A DNA stretch of 64,000 bases, from contig NC_092410.1 of the NCBI RefSeq assembly GCF_009017415.1, forward strand, positions 2,852,001-2,916,000, read 5' to 3'. The notes beneath the pieces were generated by a model. It was given only the letters and a program-made list of their open reading frames with translations, was not told the DNA's origin and did not search any database. Positions 11,333-25,171 of this stretch are shown piece after piece (within the stretch, counting starts at the first letter, position 1; each line of letters opens with the position of its first letter). Origin of the DNA: Aspergillus flavus (taxonomy: Eukaryota; Ascomycota; Eurotiomycetes; Eurotiales; Aspergillaceae). Made by a program: the position numbers and the translations under genes.

Positions 11333-13019
11333 ATTGTCATTCCATATTGGTTGTTCAAATTTCCCCAGAACCGTTGCCCGCGTGGAAAATCCTTATGTGG
11401 TATGTTCCTGGAGCCCTCATGGGGGGAAGTGTGGAAGCTTGGTCCCGCGTTCACGACGTCTGACTTGGGCTTTCAGATAACAAAATGGACTTCGGTGGTC
11501 GTATTGGTGCGCTTGGTCTACAATGGGCTGCAGGGTCTACCGTGCCCCCCGGTATTGTTGCGCGACTGGCAGGGCTTCTTCTTTTTGGTCAGATAGGCGC
11601 TCTTCCTTGCCATTCTTTTTCGGTGTCTGAGGATATACAGGGTATAATGAGGCTCCGTCCACCCATGTCAGTATAATGAAAGCAAGGCGAACAAAAAAAG
11701 TCGCAAGGAATCAAATCAACACAGGCTCTTGAGGCCGTATCCACCTGGGATATCTGCAGAGGGGAATACCGCAGTGGGGAACTCGCCGTGACGCAAGTAA
11801 CTAGCCTGTCATCTTATGTAGTACATCCGTAGATAATGTATAATGCAGATTCAACCTCTGTCGGAGTTATTATTAGAGATAATTTTCAGAAAGCACACGT
11901 TGTGAAGAATCCGAGTTTCTTATGATTCCCAGGCACTTGATCATGATCGGAGATGTGATGAAGTATTCAATGGGTTTACAGGATTCTTTGGCAGCAGATC
12001 GAGGTAATATATATGTTTACTCGCAACGCAAGGTTGTTTTTGTGGACATCGCCATGATCAACTGACGTCGAATTGATGATATATATTTGCCGCGTTACCC
12101 ATAGGAGATTCCACCTAAGTTACGTAAATTGTACAAATATCCGTTGGACACCGTCTAGACTGCCCCATCGCTTACTGCAACTAACCTACAATAGTCCGAA
12201 TCGGCCAGTATCGAGCAAAGGAACATGATGTGGATATGTTTCTATCACGAAGAGTGGCGATGAGTAATGATGTCATGGCGGTTGTGAGAATTTCCGGACC
12301 GATAATAACCTAATTTTGGAAATTATAATTTATACTAGAAAATTAAGGTTGAAATCATTTTAGAAACAGAAACATTTATTTTTATTATTTATAATGATTA
12401 GCTGCGTACTGAGACGCGGAATTGTACCTTTATAGTAGAGTCTTCCTCTCCTTTTAAGTCTTTGTCTTCCCCTTTAGATAAATAAATAAATAACAAAGAT
12501 ATAAGATAATAAGACATATTGTACATAGTTTCGAGAAATAAAAATCTTAAATCCATACTGAACAGTTGATTATCCTTCCTCGTAGCTCACATGTTAAAAA
12601 TACCGGCGATGATGCTGCCATCCGAAGCACAACCGAGGTACTGAGGATAGCTGCGGTAGAACAGGCGTTATAGAGGAGTCTAATGCTATTATAGAGGGTG
12701 TAAATAACCTTAAGGTATGCTTCTCGCATGGGAGGACCCAGGCAGGCTTGTTCGAATCGGATATGCTTTCAATGTAATTCTGCGTCGTATCCCTAAATCA
12801 GGAAGTGGTTAACTCGTTCTGGTTGAGGTCTGCTTCCTGACCTTGTACCAAGGGCTGAGGTCATCACGTGGAGCATTTCCTTGACCAAATGCTTCATTCG
12901 CCTGACATTGTTTTCCTCCGTGCACCAATGACCTGGGCTGTGGTGATGTTGCGATGAGATAGGATGTGTCGCGGATTATGACACTTGAGATATAACACAC
13001 CGTCAGGCAACCCGTTAGC
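11333..13019. other. Intergenic region with an AT-rich tract
   Basis: No supported gene. About 12300-12550 is strongly AT-rich and includes a TAAA repeat near 12478-12494. It might be old repeat DNA, but no element ends are visible. Confidence 0.45.
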
Positions 13020-14857
13020 TTAATTGCCTTTCCGAGGTCGCAGTTGAAGTATAGGACCCTCCTTTCCACTTGTAACCCGATGATACAGTTGAAACTCTCC
13101 TGGATTTGTTCGTCCATGCCTGCCGAGCGCATGCCCGCAGCCCAGCTCGCCATTCTCTGTGTGGGATATCCGGAAGTCATATAGCAAGACGAGTGCCGCT
13201 ATCGTGGTTAGAAGCTCTGTAATTGCAAGATGGCGACCAAGACAGGCGCGTGTTCCAGCAGAGAAAAGAATATACGCCGCGAAGGGGATGTCCGCTTGTT
13301 CTTTGCAGATGAAGCCGTCTTTCTCGGACAACCATCGCTCCGGTATAAAGTCGTGCGGCCGAGGAAAGTATTTCGGGTTATGGTGGATGCTGTAGATACC
13401 TGTCCCAACTCCGTAGCCACAGGGTATGAATTCGCCGTCGATACTCGTGCCCCCTGGTCCAACCTCCCTCCACATACTCGACCCCACAGGTGGTGACATC
13501 CGCAGGCTTTCATAGGTACAGGCGTGGAGGTAGTGGCAGTTCCGTAGTGTTTCGTCTTGGCCAATTCCATCTACTACGCTAAACTTGGTCCTTATCTCGG
13601 CCGCTAGCTTTTCATATGCATGAAGGTTTTTTCCGAGATAGAAAAGCGCTGCACATAGTGCAGTAGAGGTGGTATCATTCCCTGCATATGTTAACATCCA
13701 GAGTAATATATTATCAGAGTTTCGATTGAGGATCAATGTAAATCTTACCAGCGATGGTCAGCAACATCGCTTCGCTGCGGATCTCTTCAGGAGTAAGTGG
13801 GTGATCTGTGCTTTTGCGCTGGGTGCCCAGCTGCTCATATATACTCTGCCCCACGCCATTTTCAGACTTTCTCTCTTGTATAATTTGGTTAATGAAAGAA
13901 TGAATTGTTTTATTTCCCGTGGAGGCCCTCGGAAAAAGCTTTCGGTCCAGGCGGCCTATATATAACTGTGGACAGTAGAGCAACACGCCTGTTCGGAGGT
14001 TGGATTCCTCGATATGCTCAAGCAGGTGTCGATAGTCTGGGCAATGGATGAGATCGTATGACTTGCCGTAGATGAAGTCGGCCATCACGTTGAAGGTTAA
14101 GTAGCTACACAAATCTGACATCGTTAAAGGATGCGACCAGCCGTTAGCTTCATCCGGCAAGCCGGCATTGTAGGCAACATGGTAGAAACTCTTTACGTGG
14201 TGCAAGAGGCGTTCATTGACGCTCTTCATCGCCGACTGAGAGAATCCTATGCCAATCAGCCGCCTATGACGAGCATGCTCCTTCCTATCCATAATCGTGA
14301 GTAGATTAGGGACGAAAGATGCTTTGCCCATGATCTTGTCCTTTCTGAGATCTTTGCCGGAGAGGTAAATATCTGTTTTGAAGAGGATTCAGTTTTGGAC
14401 CAAAGACATGATTTGTATAGCGGTAACGTGAAGTAGTGATGCACACCTTTTAGTCCAGTCACGGTGTCGAAGCAGAGATGGTTTGGTACATAGCGAATTA
14501 TGGGCCCTGTCGAACCCTACCTGTTGTCAACTCTTAACGCAACAAGTTGGTGTGATATTCTAGACTTAGAAGTTCGTACCATATTTCTTGCGACAGAGCC
14601 ATATATCCAAGTGTACATCATCCTTCCAGGCACAGTATGCAGCTCTAGCTGCTGTAAACTTGGCAAGTGTTGGGCCAGGGTATTTGGCCAATGGGTGAAA
14701 GAACATTTGATAAAGACAAAATGCCACGCCCTTGGGGTATCAACCATCATAGGTCAACCGAGTATGGGACTATCGTACACACTGCCACTGCCAGAGATAT
14801 ACCCAAGCAATACCTGATCGGTAGTTCCATGTCCAGAATATTGAAAGATTTTGACAT
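13020..14857 (-). CDS. Cytochrome P450 monooxygenase
   Basis: CDS is complement(13020..13681,13749..14372,14447..14506,14580..14730,14783..14857), 498 residues, full length. Residues about 15-37 are an N-terminal membrane anchor followed by F-F-H-P-L-A-K-Y-P-G-P, the proline hinge. The I-helix A-G-N-D-T-T is at 278-283, interrupted by an intron after the first base of the Gly codon. The K-helix E-S-L-R is at 336-339 and the heme loop F-S-A-G-T-R-A-C-L-G has its thiolate at Cys425. All key residues are intact. It is an ER-bound class II enzyme and needs the NADPH-P450 reductase. It resembles the benzoate-4-monooxygenase-like group often seen in secondary metabolism; substrate unknown. The start was chosen as the ATG opening the anchor exon. 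Confidence 0.92.
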
Positions 14858-16158
14858 ATTGTCCGCCGTAATTTTGCCGTGAAGATTTGGGACTCGTAGA
14901 ACGAGAATGAGATCTGGTTTACCTTGCTCGTCGATGAAGAGTTGTATTTGGGTATTTGAAGGCTACCCCATGGCCTTGGAGAAACTGTATAACTATCAAC
15001 GAGTCGATGGCGGCCAGCCTCGCATAAATTAAACAGTGGATGCCAGCGAGTGACAGCCCGACCCGGGAACTTCGGCTTCTGCAGATCCTGTTTGGCAACA
15101 AAGTTTGGGAAAACTAGAATTTCTTCACTTCTACATACTCCCGTTCATTCCGCATGGGCCCTTAACTGGATGTTGCTACCTTTTTCTTGCTCCTTTTAAA
15201 GACAAGCTCATTGTGCGATTGTGATATCCATCGGTGGTGACGTATGTGGTTTGTCTCTTACCGTTAGACGTACTTGCTTGTCGCAAGCCCTATACTTAGA
15301 GGATCATCAAAAATGGTGATTTAGGATTGACACGACATGTTTGAATGTGTCAATGTGTCTCCAATCATGGGTTATGAACATACTGATTAGCCTAGTGGTT
15401 CAAATGTGCCTCACATTCTTGATGAACTTCATCATACAGGTTTGTTTTGGGTTTGAGTGAACACGTAGTGGAGGTACGGATTTCCGCTGATAAGGAAGGC
15501 GATTTATCAAGCGATGAACATATACAAGCTATCATGACCATTGCTGAGGATGGCGTACATGGGTACCGGGTCGTAAAGCCGAAATACTCTTCCCTCGCTC
15601 TTAGCATATAGTCTCACAACAGCAGTTTGCTTTGAAGCGATGAAATGTCGAACATGTCTGGTCCTCTTATTGCCATCGGTATCCCCGACTCCCAGATTTA
15701 TCCTAGGAATGCCTTGACCTCTATACCTTACCGCTGTACCAGGACATGTCTTGATCTGAATTTCTTCAGAAGCATGATGGCTTTCGGGAAGGGCATAGGC
15801 TTGTCATCTGGGTGTCTGACAGATCGATATCTGTATCTGTGGTAGCAGGTGGGGCAGTGACTGTGTATCCTACTTTCTATATCTTAGTTTTCATGTTCCT
15901 TGCCCCAACATTGTAGATTTAGCTCCACATCTTTGAGATTTGAGGTTCAATTGGAGACATTCCTATCTGGATTAGTGCAGTACAAATCTCGCCGCTGAGT
16001 AAGCGGAGAGGGTGTTGATTGGTCGGTTACTATGACCAGGCGAAAGAGCAGACGAACGACAGGGACTGGAAATGAAGACTGCCCTCCTCCATTGTTCTGA
16101 TCATACCTGCGGATCAATCATGTTCCTTGTAATTTGACTATTCCCAATAGTAGTTAAA
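14858..16158. other. Divergent intergenic region between P450 and Zn2Cys6 regulator
   Basis: 1.3 kb shared promoter region of the P450 (minus) and the regulator (plus). Only short ORFs are seen; no domain. Confidence 0.5.
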
Positions 16159-18475
16159 ATGCCGAAAGAGACTGTGTCGCGCAGGACCAAGCGGGGTTCA
16201 TCAACGCCCAAGAGACAGAGGCGCAGAGCGTGTGATTCATGCTTTAAGAGAAAGGTAATATCCTTCCCTAGCCAGTGTTGGATGGAATGTGCCCCATCGT
16301 GTAGATCTCAAACTAATCATACGGCTTCTGCAGATACAATGCGATACGGAATTTCCGCAGTGCAATTGGTGCAAGCACCATAATCTTGCTTGCACATACA
16401 ACAGACTTCAGACTCGCACGGAAGCAAGGTATGTAAATTATAAGATTACCCAAGGGTAGCTATCTATGCATTCTGCCTCCTCAGATTTCTAAGTCCCTCA
16501 GTCGTTTGCTTATCGAGATTGCTGGCCAAGCTGTCGAATCATACCACCCCTTTGACGATTCGCCACTAACCCTGTTCATTTCATTAGGGACAAGCTACAC
16601 CTGCAGTTCTCTGGGAAATCATCAGAAACAGACTCTAACCTTGGAAGCCCTAATATGAATGATCAAAGTCAGTGCAATACGTATCACAACCCTTTCCAAC
16701 ACACATTGACGTGTCTCGTGTCTACCCAGGTACCTCTACGAATAACATGGGCCCAAACACAGGGTCAAGGCGCCCCCACTCTGCGAGTTTTGGTCTAGAC
16801 TCTATGGCCTGCTTTAACTGGATGCATCTATTATCCGATAAAGGCCAGAGATGGATTGAATCTCGCACCGGAGAGAAAGTTCGCTTCGAGGGGCTATACG
16901 CCCTTGATCTCCCTTGGGCCAACACACGTCGGCTTTATATGGAAACCCTTAATGCCGGCCTCATTCATGAACTTCCAAGCCGATGCTCAGTGGAGGGCTA
17001 CACCAAACAGTATTTCTCGTCATTTCAAAGCCTCGTCTTTCCCGTGATCAGCAAGCCACTTTTTGAGAAGACCCTAGATCTTGCGTACGGACCCCGTAGC
17101 TCTTTTGGCTCTGCTAGTGCTAGGTCATGTGTCTATGCATTTCTGGCTGTGGTGAACCTTTTCGAGATTGGTGAAAACTTCCAGGAGGCTATGGACTGTG
17201 GATACTTTGCCTCGGCGGCGCAAACCTTTATGGTCCAGATCACTCAAGAGATGACAGTTGATGGACTCCAAGCGGTGATAATGCTTGTAAGCAGTTATTT
17301 GCTTCCCAAGGGGTTCCCGCCCCTTAAACAATTCATGCGGTACTAACAACAAGCAAGATTCTATTCCAGTACTTCCTAGGAGATTTACAGGCAGCAGCAG
17401 TATCTGTATCAATCGCCACTCGCCTCCTGTATACACTTGGCGCCAACACAATGTCGGGCGTTGATTCATGTGGTTGCTCACAGCCCTATGACAAGAATAT
17501 CGAGGAATGTCACTTACGCGATCTATTCTGGGTTTGCTATTCATTCGACAAAGATATCTGTTTGAGAACCGGACAGCCCCCGGCAATCAACGACAGCTAT
17601 TGCAATCTCACACTCCCACCAGACTACGCGCGTCTGCAGGACTCTAATATTCTACGACATAGTATGTCGATGGACAGCCACACTCTCCCCCTTTTCCCTT
17701 GGGATCTTCGACTCTCCAAGATCAAGTCTGAAGCATACGAAGCTCTTTACTCTGCTGGCGCTCAACGCAAATCAGACTCGGAAATCCTCTCAAGTATTCG
17801 GACTCTTGACGAAGCACTAGAGCAGTGGAGGGTATCATTACACCCTGACTTCCGGCCAACATTATCGTTCTCTCAGGAAATGCCGGTTTGTGCGAACTTG
17901 AACACGCAGGCGGTGATGTTGCGACTTGCGTACTATCATTGCGTTACTATGATCCACCAAGCCAGTGAAAGAGGGAGACTGTCCGACGATTGCAACGAAG
18001 GTCGGCTTAGTGGGATAAATACCAGTACCAGCCTGGCCATTAATGCAGGCACGTCAACGCTGTCCTATCTTCAGACAGTATTGCCGGTAGTGGAGGGTGA
18101 ATGCTTCTGGTAAGACGCAGTACTCCAAATATCCCTATTGAGAAGCTCTTCACTAAGCACAATGTCTTCAAAACCAGGGTTGTCCTCTTCTACGCCATAA
18201 CCGCCATCTTGACCCTCTTCCGTAATATCCTGCACAACCCTCTCGGCCCTGAAGCTCATCACCACGTGCATATACTGCGCGAAGTTCCAGATCTGATCCG
18301 CAGAATTCCCATCCGGAAGCTCACTCTCGGCGAAGTTATCCACCTCAGATTTCTGGATGGGTTCACCACCGAGCTGGCGAGGTTAGGTGCATGTGCCATT
18401 TCTCAGGTGCAATTAGAAGCGACGGATATCAGAGGTACGCAAACATTCGCCTCAAGTGAAGAATGGCCTCTATAG
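16159..18475 (+). CDS. Zn2Cys6 transcription factor with fungal MHR domain
   Basis: CDS is join(16159..16254,16334..16428,16588..16667,16730..17286,17370..18109,18178..18475), 621 residues. The zinc cluster uses Cys25, 28, 35, 42, 45 and 52 with an intron between the second and third Cys. The middle homology region includes F-W-V-C-Y-S-F-D-K-D-I-C-L-R-T-G-Q-P-P and the C-terminal L-F-Y-A-I-T-A-I-L-T-L-F helix, which only joins its upstream part when intron 18110..18177 is removed. The 159-bp intron 16429..16587 is long; a small extra exon after an acceptor at about 16486 is possible. The gene is divergent from the P450, which it may regulate, and converges on the unknown-function gene 96 bp away. 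It resembles a common Aspergillus C6 regulator group; the ligand is unknown. Confidence 0.87.
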
Positions 18476-18570
18476 TAGTATACGATGTACAAAATCCTAA
18501 TCGCCCCCTGTTCAAAACAAGAAGTCACAAAATCTCAACAACCTAACACAATAACCAGCTTATTCCCCTC

Positions 18571-19471
18571 CTATCTCATACAATGACTAACCCCAGCTTC
18601 AACCAGCAACTTACAATACTGAAAATGCAACCATACCACAGGAGGCGGAAACAGCGCCTCACTCGTGTGCCTAACACCATTGAAGAAGATATTCTTCAAC
18701 CGAAACTCAGCCACCCCTTTCTTAGTATCGATATCGACGGTAATTTCGGATATGTTATCCATTTCATGGGGTTTATCAGGATCCTCAGTTGGAGATGATC
18801 CACCCCGTATAACGATAGATCTGGGCGTCTTTTCTAGGACGATGAAGTGGTCTGTTACGATTGTTCCTGTTCTGAATATTAGCAAATCCTAGGTCTGGAG
18901 ATAGAAGCTAGCCTCTGTAACAGAGAAAATACAAACCTTCATCATAAGAGCTACTAAGTAACTGCTCCTTACTCCATAGCATAGATTCATTGGCTCTATC
19001 CTTACACAGTAACGTAAGAATCTTCCGTTGGATTGCGTAGCCTATTTACCACATTCATAATTATTAGTCTTGCCTGCTATAATTACCCCGACTCATCGTC
19101 TCACGATCGACCACAGACATTGGAAGTAGGAAAGGGAACTCACCATATCCACCCCAAACACCCCCACAGAACATTTCCAAAAGCTTCGAGCCACCATTAA
19201 GCGCATCTTTGACCAATCCCGGTTTTATTCTAGATAATGGAACCTCCCGTACGCACGAATCATCCAACGAGGGATGTTTATTCGGATTAAACCTCCGAAA
19301 GTACTTGCTCTGAAACAAAGGATCATTGTCAGGACCGAAGGGCTCGAAGTAACAGTGTCGTGACCATAGTTGCCAGCTTGTGGCTCCGGTTAGGCCTGCT
19401 ATGATGGTGTATTTGCAGAATGCGAAGACTTTTGGTGGTAGGAAGCGGTTGAATTGTCTGAATGTGGACAT
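18571..19471 (-). CDS. Conserved fungal protein of unknown function
   Basis: CDS is complement(18571..18866,18937..19041,19144..19471), 242 residues; introns are 102 and 70 bp. Residues about 15-35 are hydrophobic. Three conserved-looking blocks follow: D-S-C-V-R-E-V-P-L-S-R-I-K-P, then a Gly-rich segment F-C-G-G-V-W-G-G-Y-G, then T-I-V-T-D-H-F-I-V-L-E-K-T-P-R-S-I-V-I-R. I recognise this arrangement from uncharacterised proteins widespread in Aspergillus and Penicillium, often near metabolic genes. There are no catalytic motifs I can name. The N-terminal hydrophobic stretch suggests membrane attachment. The exon joins restore an uninterrupted frame through these blocks. Confidence 0.8.
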
Positions 19472-20178
19472 GATTGGAGATGGGTAGGGGTGAAAGGTTT
19501 ATTACTTGGAGGTGCAGAGAGTGAAGAGAGAATAGAGCTGAGTATAAATTTTCAAGATGCTGCTGGGTATTTATAATGGGTCTAATGTAGGTACCGGTCA
19601 TTGATGATATTTATAGTTGTGCCTGCTCTGGCCGCTTATTCAGCGGATTGTGGGATGTGGTTATTTGGGGTAAAGCTTGGATTGGTGATCTCTGAAGATA
19701 TGTGGGATGCAGACTTTTTCTATAAGACAGAGGCTGTTAGTCTGATGTTATTTATGAAGAGGGTGGGATTACTGATTCATAAAATTGGAATTAATGTACA
19801 TCTACTTGTAACCTGCAGAGCTCCAATTAGATGGCTACGGTGGGTCTATCAATATCAATGACCCCTAGGATTTAGAAGATTAGAAATATAAACCCAACGA
19901 GGGATCAAGCCCGGGAATTTTACATATATAAGACCCGGGTATAATTGATGACATTGATATCCAATGAGCAAATCGGAGATCTCTAGATCATGACAGCGGT
20001 ACATGCAAGCAACAGAAATAAATGAAACCTCCTAAGAAAGGTGAAATGGTTGTGGGATACATCCTCATGAAATACTGCACCCATGTAAATATTCCATCGC
20101 AGTCTTGTTCATACCCTAGTCCCTACTTCACAAAAGCTCCACCAACGGTGCGTTGACCCTGCCGTCCCAATCAAAGAC
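19472..20178. other. Intergenic region
   Basis: Promoter of the unknown-function gene and 3' flank of the F-box gene. Two CCCGGG hexamers 24 bp apart lie at 19910-19915 and 19934-19939. No gene. Confidence 0.45.
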
Positions 20179-21537
20179 CTAGATGGACCGTCCTATGACC
20201 ATCAGGCGAATGCCCATGCGTTCGCATTCCGATTTAAGATCGTCGATTAGAAGCATGGCCAGTTCCAATTCCCCCTCCTGCAAGTGGAGCACAATACGTT
20301 TGAATTGAGGTATGATAGTGGTGTGCTGTCTAACTAACAACCTCAACTCAGAGATTAGGCCGAGGATAAACGCCTGCACAACGTCGGTGATCTCGAGGGA
20401 CTTGAGAGACGTCGGCAGCAAGTCAACTAGGCATTGTGGAGCAGCGTCGTGGCTGTCCCTGATATTTACACCTGGGAGTCGCATGAGGTTGGCATGCCTC
20501 ATGGACAGGTGTTCCAAAACAATGAACTCCCTGAAAGAGCCGAACGGAAGATCATCACGTCCAAGATAGTGTTGTACTTCCATAGTCCTGTGCTTGGCAC
20601 GGAATCGGCGGTATGAATTGTGAAACTCGATAGAGAGAGCTTTGAGGGTTTTCTTGCGAGGGGCAAGACCCTGGCGGAATTCTCTAGGATCGAAGATATA
20701 AGAGGAGGGTGCATCAGATATTACACCAATGTCGACCTTGAAATGCTCGAGCTTGGGGCATGCTGCGATCCAATCGCCCATGCCGCGACAAAAGAAGGCC
20801 GGTGACAACACAACTTCAGTGACCGAACTCACGCGGTCTATCAAGCGGGAGATATTCGACGTTCCGACGTCCATTCCACCAGAAGAGTCCCACATATTGA
20901 CGCCCTCGATCGTACGAACAGCCGGCAGATGAAACCAGCCCAGTGCAAAATGTGGATTATATTTGAACTGGCCTTGGTAATTTATGAGAGTGACCTTTTG
21001 TAGCAATGGGAACGGAGTAGCCGTGCTAAACGGCCGTCGGCCCAACAACGCTTTGTCCAAGATACTAGTCAATAACCATTGATTATCCCCATAGCCAAGC
21101 GTGATGCTCTTCAGGTTATTCAAGCGACTGAGGAGTACACCAAGCCAGGCATCTTCGCATAATTGTCGTAGCCGCATATTCCACGAAGCTTTCTCGCGTT
21201 CCGATTCACATATATCATCAACGATATGTTCAATTGTCGAATTCCACCGCGGGCTACAAGCCTTAGTCAGGGACGGATAATCCGGATGAAAACCCCGTGC
21301 GAAGCCAAAATTGGCATCATGGACGAGATGTGCTAGGTCAGGACGATGCCACAAATACTGGATGAGTTCAACTTCTCTGGTCCCGATGGAGGAAATGTGA
21401 ATGGATGAATAGACCGTAGTGGGGTCAAACAGCCACTGAAGCCTGCGAGAGCATTTGCTCAAGGCTAGTTTCGAGAACACATCATCGTTGATGTATTCTC
21501 CAACTAATAATATCAGCTCATTCGGCAGTATATCCAT
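20179..21537 (-). CDS. F-box-like protein
   Basis: Single exon, 452 residues. The N-terminus M-D-I-L-P-N-E-L-I-L-L-V-G-E-Y-I followed by L-A-L-S-K-C-S-R-R-L matches an F-box (residues about 1-45). The rest has irregular leucine-rich strands (for example L-K-S-I-T-L-G-Y-G, L-E-H-F-K-V-D-I-G, L-K-A-L-S-I-E-F-H, L-K-S-L-E-I-T-D-V), the usual layout of fungal F-box/LRR-like proteins. It would be a substrate adaptor for an SCF ubiquitin ligase through Skp1. This is a large, fast-evolving family in Aspergillus and no specific target can be proposed. The lack of introns is normal for it. Confidence 0.85.
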   Translation of the reverse strand: MDILPNELILLVGEYINDDVFSKLALSKCSRRLQWLFDPTTVYSSIHISSIGTREVELIQYLWHRPDLAHLVHDANFGFARGFHPDYPSLTKACSPRWNSTIEHIVDDICESEREKASWNMRLRQLCEDAWLGVLLSRLNNLKSITLGYGDNQWLLTSILDKALLGRRPFSTATPFPLLQKVTLINYQGQFKYNPHFALGWFHLPAVRTIEGVNMWDSSGGMDVGTSNISRLIDRVSSVTEVVLSPAFFCRGMGDWIAACPKLEHFKVDIGVISDAPSSYIFDPREFRQGLAPRKKTLKALSIEFHNSYRRFRAKHRTMEVQHYLGRDDLPFGSFREFIVLEHLSMRHANLMRLPGVNIRDSHDAAPQCLVDLLPTSLKSLEITDVVQAFILGLISELRLLVRQHTTIIPQFKRIVLHLQEGELELAMLLIDDLKSECERMGIRLMVIGRSI

Positions 21538-21889
21538 TTTGGGGAGTCGGTGTTGTTTGGTGTTCCGGCAGGGCCAATCGAAGGAGTGGTGATCTGTTAG
21601 GAGGCAGCAGTCTCGATCTATTTGATTGCAGGCAATGAAAGAAGAATTCGCTCATCATGACATACTACTACTCCTTACAATGGCACTGCCTTCACGAATA
21701 TCAGATCTAATCTAGTTTCTAGGCGATATGAAATGGCAATATGAAATGAACCCGCGGGTCAAGTCTATGGCAGTGCAACCAGTGCTCATACCATCTTCAA
21801 AATAAAAACAATCGATTATATATCTATAAACAGGAAATTAAAGGTCATATCAAACATCACATTATCTGTCCCACCAAAATATCCAACGT
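21538..21889. other. Short intergenic region
   Basis: Promoter of the F-box gene and 3' end of the GAPDH gene. Nothing else seen. Confidence 0.45.
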
Positions 21890-23223
<1,334 letters not shown>

Positions 23224-23475
23224 GGTGTTATCTGAGAAGGAAGTACTACAATAAAGTAGATGAAGTTCGATGAACCAGATTGAATCTGAAGACAATGTAT
23301 ATTGCAACCAATCTAAACAGACGAGGCTTGACAGTCAATAAGTACAATTTCCGGAGTCCAACATGTCTCACTACCAACTCTCCCTATTCTATATATACAT
23401 CAAATCATTACGCAAGAACCATGAAGTAGCATCATCCGTATACTTCTCCGTGAGGGCACTGACCAGTAAGAATGC

Positions 23476-23487
23476 CGGGAATTCCCG
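23476..23487. promoter_or_regulatory. Perfect palindrome CGGGAATTCCCG, candidate Zn2Cys6 site
   Basis: A CGG-N6-CCG palindrome 253 bp upstream of the GAPDH start codon. Zn2Cys6 dimers commonly bind paired CGG triplets. The assignment to a factor is inference. Confidence 0.4.
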
Positions 23488-23855
23488 TACTCAGCAATGG
23501 CAGGTCCACTTCTTGGGTCAATGTCCCGATGACCGGATATTTAATCGGCTTTCACTTAATAGCAAATCAGAACCGCGAATTAACGGCGCGCTGCGGCTAC
23601 TGCCAGTGGACAACCGGTGTGCCTTGCCGAGAGATATGCCGGGTCGACGATTCATCTTCAGTTTTAACGAGGTCCGCCGTGTCCTTGCAACCCCATACCA
23701 CCAATAACCGAGCGTCAACGTGTGCTAAACTACCCCAGCACGATGTTTCCGTCGAAACATACCGAGTCAAATTAACATGCATATTGTCATATCCCCAGTG
23801 TCCCATAGGATAGGTTGGTGTTCAGGGTCTCTCCGCCTAGCCGGACGATTTCATG

Positions 23856-23871
23856 TCCGACGGAAATCGGA
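23856..23871. promoter_or_regulatory. Inverted repeat TCCGA-N6-TCGGA
   Basis: Two TCCGA half sites in inverted orientation with nearby further CGG/CCG triplets (23832-23900). Possible Zn2Cys6 binding cluster between GAPDH and the transporter. Confidence 0.35.
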
Positions 23872-24304
23872 GCGGGAATGTCTTGTCCGATTACCGGCAA
23901 TATCTCCAGGACAAGTCTGGGGCAGGCTCCACTCTGGGCCTGGTTCTCGATCTTTCATGTCGTAAGGGTATATCTACTCGGCATTGGGAAGCCATGGTAA
24001 TTCTTTTGAGCCGTGGGTAGTTAAGATGGTTGATTTGCTTTATTTCGCAATCTACTCCGTATCTTACACACCAGAACACCATATCCGGAGCGGCGGGATA
24101 CGGAGCTACGTTGTTCATTATGGTTAATCATGTCAGCATAGCTCTGTCAATAGGTAGATACTTGTTGAGACCGTCCAGAAATGCAGAAGAAGTCCTGTAA
24201 TAGGGCACATGGCTCGCTGCGAGGTATTTATTGACAAACAAAAGAACCACACGGGAACTTACAGACGCTGATGATATCGCCAGAAAGATACCCTACCCTA
24301 GTCA

Positions 24305-24517
24305 TTAATATTCGTCCGAAGCAGGGATCACCATGAGAGCGATAGACAATCCATACCAAAAGAAGCACATAGCAATCAATGACCAGCGCACGGGCGTCTG
24401 ATGGGTAAATATGCCAAGAAGCTGAAAACGCACTCCAAAGCTACTGTACCACACAGTGCCGTGGATTGTGATCAATTTGTCCATCGCAGACACGGCGGTC
24501 TGGTTCAAGTCCAACAA
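24305..24517 (-). other. Hydrophobic ORF, possible fragment of a membrane protein
   Basis: Seventy residues including two likely membrane segments (around W-S-L-I-A-M-C-F-F-W-Y-G and the preceding G-V-R-F-Q-L-L-G). No convincing upstream exon joins it in frame. May be the last exon of a small membrane protein or a remnant. Confidence 0.25.
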
Positions 24518-25171
24518 CTTCTCATGAACTCTGGTACAACATTCTACCTACGATATAAAGCCGGCGGCTATTCTCATTGAAACGGGGTTCATGACCTCCG
24601 CCAAGCGAGACTACAACAAAGAAAGCGGCGGCACATCAACGCCACAAACCACACCGACAATAATCAAGACCCTGCTAAGCTCTTCATTCCATGGCTAAGA
24701 CCTGGAAGTTCTGTTTAGCCTATTTGTTCTACCGCTAGTTCCCCTACAGCACAGTCTGGATCAAACAACCCCGGATTTTGTGACCCCGTTGAATGTGTTG
24801 TAAAATGCGGGGCAGAAGTCTGGGGATCGCTGATCGCGTTCATTCTAAACACGTCTATTCGTTGATGGACGATGCTCAATCACGATGTGGAGCTGGTTTA
24901 GTTCTCTTGGCCACGAGTGACCTGGATCCCACTAAACCTTTTTTTTGCTATGCTTGACTCGTGGTCTGGGCTCGTCTCGAGCTGGGCAGCTTTCTTCCTA
25001 TCCGTGATGAGTATAAATATGGCATACATGGTCCTGTGGCCCCGTAATTCTGGACTATTATGCGATCGATGTACATATAGATCTTCCTAGTCTTTGAGAC
25101 TACACCAATTCATATTGATCTTTGTATCGGTCCTGAAGTTCACAGCCACGGCTTCCCTTTCCAAATCAGAT

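Larger units (their letters stand above)
23224..25171. other. Divergent intergenic region between GAPDH and a DAL5-type transporter
   Basis: Holds a perfect 12-bp palindrome at 23476-23487 and a TCCGA-N6-TCGGA site at 23856-23871. A minus-strand ORF at 24305-24517 codes for a hydrophobic 70-residue stretch with no family match I recognise. No other gene. Confidence 0.5.

Noticed and set aside
12478..12494. TAAA repeat and AT-rich tract as a mobile element end
   Set aside because: No inverted or direct terminal repeats and no transposase-like frame nearby.
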